Below are positions 8,809 through 11,752 of a stretch of 11,752 nt of DNA, piece after piece. Numbering within the stretch: position 1 is the first letter of the stretch; each line of letters begins with the position of its first letter. Made by a program: the position numbers and the translations under genes. The notes beneath the pieces are model-generated. The model was not told the origin of the DNA, did not search any database, and saw only the letters and a list, made by a program, of their open reading frames with translations. Location of the stretch: the NCBI GenBank assembly GCA_027596945.1, contig JADGJH010001133.1, positions 1 to 11,752 on the forward strand, in the 5' to 3' direction. This DNA comes from Physocladia obscura (Eukaryota; Chytridiomycota; Chytridiomycetes; Chytridiales; Chytriomycetaceae).

Positions 8809-8831
8809 TATAAAAGAGAAGGGAGGGAACA

Positions 8832-10170
8832 ATGCCAAAAAAAAATAAAAATAAAATAAAAATAAAAATGAAGGTATTTTCTGAGCATCTGCAATTTTCA
8901 GGGAATGAAACTGTTTCTTTCAGACCCCTGGTGCATCTTGTAGATTTCCAAACTTGTTCCGAGCTGATTCTTTTGGAAAGAGAAATCAGCAACAACAAGC
9001 CAAATCTACTTATTCTAATAAAATAGCTGACTATGAGCTTGTAACAGATATTGGTTAAGTATTTTCTCCCTCCGTTTCAAGTAAATAACGCTCAAGTTAG
9101 GTGGTGTTGGAGATGTCAGCTACTTATACCTAGCAAAATACAAACCTAAAGATGAGCTGGTTGCGCTCAGTTATACTGATCTCACATTGTCGCCTGATTA
9201 CGAGTTTGTGCAAGAGATGATTGTAGCTATTTATTCGTTTAAATAAATTGGGGAAGCTCACATAAATTTTGCTTAGAAAACTGTCAAAAACGCGCGACTT
9301 TGTTCCCACCAAAATATTCTACCATTTTACACAAGCTTTGTCGAAGACGAACATTTGTGGAGCGTAACGCTGCCAGTCGCAACAGGATCGTGCCGTGGCC
9401 TCTTACGCGATTATTTTCAGAACGGTTTTGAAGAGCCCGTTGTTGCAACAGTGTTAAGAGAAGTTCTCTCTGCACTTGTTTATTTACACGAAAATCACAT
9501 GATTCATAAGTGATAAACTTTTTTTTGATGTCCAAACATTGACTTATGTTTTCAGTGACTTACGTGCTGACAATATTTTGCTTGATATGAAAGGAAATGT
9601 GCGCGTCACAGGCTTACGCCAACTTGTGAGTTTGACGCAAAATGGAGGATACATCAAAAACGTATTTTCAATTCTCAGTGACAATATCGAATGGGCCGCA
9701 CCTGAAATTATGGCTCAGGTAACGGAGAATAAACAAGAACCTTAATAAAAAAGATAATAACATAAAATAAATGAACAGCATTCAAGCTTCGACGAAAAAG
9801 TCGACATTTATAGTTTCGGAATAACTGCTATGGAGCTCGCGTACGGTCATACACCATTCGACGATTGGTCTCCAATCAAAATCTTGTTAAGTAAACTAGA
9901 GTACGACTGTCCCGGAATCAAAACAATGCGTGTTATGCCGAAAAGTTTTTTGAAAATGGTTCGAGCATGTATTCGAAAGGATCCACGAGAGAGGTCTGAA
10001 TAAAAACTAATCGATATTTCTCAATCTAGTCTCTTTCTTTTCTTTTCCTTTTTTTAATTAGACCAAGCGCCAAGGAGCTGTTAGATCACCCGTTTTTTCA
10101 ATATGCGAAATCAATTGAATATCTGTATACTGCAGTTGTTACGCATGTGAAACAGAATTTGAAGAGTTGA
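8832..10170 (+). CDS. STRAD: STRAD-like STE20-family pseudokinase, seven exons
   Basis: Exons: 8832 (or 8868)-8873, 8924-9053, 9101-9222, 9277-9509, 9556-9718, 9779-9993, 10062-10170. The ATGs at 8832 and 8868 are in frame; the first adds a Lys/Asn/Ile-rich stretch, and the second (used for numbering, 325 aa) leaves a two-codon first exon. The order of motifs follows animal STRAD: ADYELVTDIG, LYLAKYKP, HQNILPFYTSFVEDEHLWSV, GLLRDYF, GLRQLVSL, EWAAPEIM, DIYSFGITAMELAYGHTPF. Catalytic residues are degraded: glycine loop GGVGDVSY, VAIK lysine replaced by Ser69, HRD is His163-Asn164-Asp165 (Asp kept, split by intron 4), DFG is Val181-Thr182-Gly183, whereas Asn170 and APE remain. STRAD proteins activate the LKB1 kinase allosterically with MO25. 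The chain ends ...VKQNLKS and lacks the C-terminal Trp-Glu-Phe that animal STRAD uses for MO25. An inactive STE20 relative of another subgroup is the alternative. Confidence 0.85.
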
Positions 10171-10184
10171 CATTTATATTTCCG

Positions 10185-10190
10185 AATAAA
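10185..10190 (+). terminator. Probable poly(A) signal of the STRAD-like gene
   Basis: AATAAA begins 15 nt after the stop codon and falls in the 39-bp gap before the stop of the convergent ATG12 gene, so any transcript cleaved downstream of it runs into ATG12 antisense. Confidence 0.4.
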
Positions 10191-10209
10191 CGGTCAAACA
10201 CTTCAAAAT

Positions 10210-10654
10210 TTATCCCCACGCAGGAGTAGTAGAATAATTGATAATCAGTGAATTATCTGTTCCGAAGTTCTGCATGTTGTTTACATTAAAGATAGAATCA
10301 TTGATTTCAATGAGCACCTTGTATAGTGTGGACACAAGTTCGTCAGGAGCTGGTGCGAAGGCACTATTTACGTATAGAAACTTCAAGAGACGATGAGCAT
10401 CATCATTATCATCAGGGATAAGTTAATCAGATATGTGTACAATTGAATCAGTTGGGGCCAGTGCCAGTTCTTTGCGTAAAAACAGAATCACAGCTTGGAA
10501 TCGTTGCGATGCAGATATTTTGAACACATTCTGTTTAAGAATCGGTGCCGAGCCCGTTGCTTTTAGTCTCACGACAACTGGTGGTGGAATTAAATTTCCG
10601 TTTTGCAGCGAATAGGCGTTCTAATTTACCTTTCTCTGGTGCAGTTTGTTTCAT
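10210..10654 (-). CDS. ATG12: ATG12, ubiquitin-like autophagy modifier, four exons
   Basis: The gene is on the minus strand: exons 10654-10630, 10577-10441, 10380-10318, 10269-10210, with GT-AG introns of 52, 60 and 48 nt (phases 1, 0, 0). The joined product is 94 aa, close to plant ATG12 and shorter than the human (140) or yeast (186) proteins, because the N-terminal extension is nearly absent. Diagnostic features: [20 protein letters not shown] as first strand and turn, [11 protein letters not shown] helix, [20 protein letters not shown] (residues 56-75), [13 protein letters not shown] and the C-terminal TTPAWG. Gly94 is the last residue, so the protein needs no protease trimming before ATG7/ATG10 attach it to a lysine of ATG5. 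That conjugate works with ATG16 in ATG8 lipidation at growing autophagosomes. Reading through intron 3 would insert 16 unmatched residues, which supports the splice. The start is 43 bp from the stop of the upstream minus-strand gene. Confidence 0.92.
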
Positions 10655-10675
10655 CTTTGTTTCCACGATCTTTTT

Positions 10676-10681
10676 TTTATT
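10676..10681 (-). terminator. Probable poly(A) signal of the 131-aa Lys-rich protein gene
   Basis: AATAAA on the minus strand lies about 16 nt past the stop at 10698 and just upstream of the ATG12 start codon at 10654. Confidence 0.4.
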
Positions 10682-10697
10682 TATAATATTATACTGA

Positions 10698-11093
10698 TTA
10701 AAGAGCATTCATCATCGTTAGTGCATCGTCTATATCATCCAAGATCTTTTGCTGGTCCTTTTGCTTTTTGCTCAAGGCTAGAACAACATTTTTCCGTTTT
10801 GCGAGTAGAGCGAATGGTGGTTTTGAAATGTTTCGAGTAACTGTTTCTTTCATTTTTTTTGAAAGCCCAGCGATGTTTGGCAACGAAGCGTCGAGGTCAT
10901 CAATCATGGCAGTTGTAGCGAGTTTTTTTTTGAGCTGAAGTTTAGCTTTGCTTGACGATGCTACTGTCAGGTTTGCCTTGGAATTTCTGTTGTTCGTACC
11001 AGCATTTACCGAGTTTGGTATCTTCGTAACGCCGCCACCTTTGGTCGCTTTTACTGCCACAGATGCTTTGTCATTCTTTGCCTTATTTGCCAT
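10698..11093 (-). CDS. Lys/Ser-rich small protein of unknown function, single exon
   Basis: This is a 131-aa frame from ATG 11093-11091 to TAA 10700-10698. The N-terminal 50 residues are rich in Lys, Ala, Asn and Thr and look disordered (MANKAKNDKASVAVKATKGG). A basic KAKLQLKKKL patch follows, then an acidic MIDDLDASLPNI motif, a KKMKETVTRNISKPPFALL stretch and a charged helix with RKNVVLALSKKQKDQQKIL that ends DDIDDALTMMNAL. The overall make-up is that of small nuclear or nucleolar proteins such as ribosome-biogenesis factors, but I do not recognise a specific family. The frame is open upstream to 11399; I chose 11093 because the extension is Cys/Tyr/Ile-rich, crosses a T-run and overlaps an unrelated remnant. 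The coding case rests on composition and its tight position 43 bp from ATG12. Confidence 0.65.
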   Translation of the reverse strand: MANKAKNDKASVAVKATKGGGVTKIPNSVNAGTNNRNSKANLTVASSSKAKLQLKKKLATTAMIDDLDASLPNIAGLSKKMKETVTRNISKPPFALLAKRKNVVLALSKKQKDQQKILDDIDDALTMMNAL

Positions 11094-11214
11094 TTTGAAT
11101 TCGTAAAAAAAAAAGGAAAGGTCAATTATTTTACAGCTATTTTCAAAAATATTGAGCCAGATCAAATAAATGGCATTTTTTTGATTTTTGTCAAATACTG
11201 GAGAGAAATAATAG
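11094..11214. other. Short presumed promoter/5' flank of the 131-aa protein gene
   Basis: AT-rich, with a T-run (A-run on the coding strand) just upstream of the minus-strand ATG. No other structure is seen. Confidence 0.35.
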
Positions 11215-11543
11215 TGGAAATACTGGTGGAGATACTGGACATCTCCTAGCCAGTTTTGCATACAATTTCTCATTATACTTATTATGGGCATCAAGCAACA
11301 TCCAGATGTGATTCTTTGGCATATTGTTTTGGCCTGCCTGGAAGGACAAGGCTCACATTTTATAGCAAAGCAACTGTTTGTTGATTGCTCTTTAGTCATA
11401 TGAACATATCAATACTTTCAAACTTTTGAAACACACAGAAATCCATATGTGCAACAGCAAGGATGGGGCTATTCTATGGAGAGAGCTATATTAAATGTAA
11501 GCTACATATTTCTTAATAACATTATTCAACAATTTCTAGCATA
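11215..11543 (+). pseudogene. Stop-interrupted helix-turn-helix transposase-like remnant
   Basis: On the plus strand one frame runs from a TAG at 11212-11214, through an ATG at 11284, to TGA 11401-11403, and continues in the same frame to TAA at about 11541. The first part reads MGIKQHPDVILWHIVLAC, then a helix-turn-helix-like segment with GQGSHFIAKQLF and VDCSLV; after the stop comes YQYFQTF and then NPYVQQQGWG. The spacing of helix, Gly turn, second helix with IA..L and third helix with S..V resembles the N-terminal DNA-binding domain of mariner- or pogo-like transposases in fungal genomes. The in-frame TGA and the lack of a DDE domain before the window edge point to decay or truncation. 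A second frame on the opposite strand (around 11360-11205, with NHIWMLLDAHNKYNEKLYAK) also looks protein-like, so the call is tentative. Confidence 0.35.
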
Positions 11544-11752
11544 AAAGCTCTCTTCACACTTTTTTTTTTTGGAGGGGGCATTCCCCCTGAGAGCTGCTGC
11601 TCGTCTTTATTTAGGTTATGAATGGTGTTACACAACAATAAAGACATCCCCAAATCCACCAACTTTCAGCTTTGGTCTCTGACAGCATGGCTATGCCATT
11701 TGCAACTCATTGGAAGCAATGCCCCCTATTTTCCATCCCCACCTCTCCCCTC
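11544..11752. other. Right-edge non-coding sequence with inverted repeats
   Basis: No coding frame is supported. The composition changes: there is a T11-type run, G-runs and C-runs, and pyrimidine-rich text at the very end. Inverted repeats are listed separately. The abrupt change from the AT-rich spacers elsewhere suggests repeat or mobile-element sequence. Confidence 0.35.
11573..11727. repeat. G/C-rich hairpin plus longer inverted repeats
   Basis: AGGGGG (11573-11578) and CCCCCT (11583-11588) form a perfect 6-bp hairpin around CATT. The same AGGGGGCATT (11573-11582) also pairs exactly with AATGCCCCCT at 11718-11727. Nested inside is GTCTTTATT (11603-11611) with AATAAAGAC (11637-11645), spacer 25. 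Nested arms like these are common at the ends of mobile elements, but no target-site duplication is apparent. Confidence 0.45.

Noticed and set aside
8868..10170. Active STE20-family kinase
   Set aside because: The ATP-anchoring lysine and the DFG aspartate are both absent while exon joins are clean, so loss is not a splicing artefact.
10270..10317. Extra 16 residues in ATG12 by reading through intron 3 in frame
   Set aside because: The frame stays open, but the stretch has GTGCTC and ATGCAG borders, has no counterpart in ATG12 proteins and interrupts the conserved TLYK-NFG region.
11094..11399. N-terminal extension of the 131-aa protein up to an ATG at 11399
   Set aside because: The extension is Cys/Tyr/Ile-rich, unlike the Lys-rich protein, and overlaps the transposase-like remnant; the ATG at 11093 gives a coherent protein.

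Overview
The window is eukaryotic nuclear DNA. Every confident gene is split by short GT-AG introns, mostly 46 to 85 nt, and the exons are GC-richer than the AT-rich, homopolymer-filled spacers. A fungal-style ATG12 of plant-like short length, GDSL esterases with GPI-type tails, a STRAD-like pseudokinase and a very compact layout fit best with an early-diverging (chytrid-like) fungus. That placement is inference; no rRNA or mitochondrial marker is present to fix it.

Layout. Positions 1-669 (minus) hold the first two exons of a Myb/SANT-like DNA-binding protein that runs off the left edge. Positions 670-2697 are mostly non-coding, with broken minus-strand coding remnants at 1319-1950 that look like mobile-element debris. 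Positions 2698-4993 (plus) are a complete nine-exon gene for the PP2A scaffold subunit A (586 aa, HEAT repeats). Positions 4994-6122 are a 1.1 kb AT-rich spacer with one weak two-exon small-membrane-protein candidate. Positions 6123-7460 and 7509-8766 (plus) are two tandem SGNH/GDSL esterase paralogs that share all four intron positions. Positions 8832/8868-10170 (plus) encode a seven-exon STRAD-like STE20-family pseudokinase. Positions 10210-10654 (minus) hold a four-exon ATG12 gene that no single long ORF reveals. Positions 10698-11093 (minus) encode a 131-aa lysine-rich protein of unknown function. From about 11215 to the right edge lie a stop-interrupted helix-turn-helix transposase-like remnant and G/C-rich inverted repeats.

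How it fits together. The centre (2.7 to 11.1 kb) is a gene-dense island with gaps of only 39 to 66 bp between neighbours from 7.4 kb onward. It is flanked on both sides by degenerate, probably transposon-derived sequence. Three genes are conserved eukaryotic signalling or autophagy components: the PP2A scaffold, the allosteric partner of an LKB1-type kinase, and the ubiquitin-like modifier for autophagosome growth. The two esterases look like secreted, cell-surface-anchored hydrolases from a recent local duplication. No wholly new system was found. The most notable points are the hidden ATG12, the degenerate STRAD pseudokinase converging on it with 39 bp between stop codons, and the conserved-intron esterase pair.
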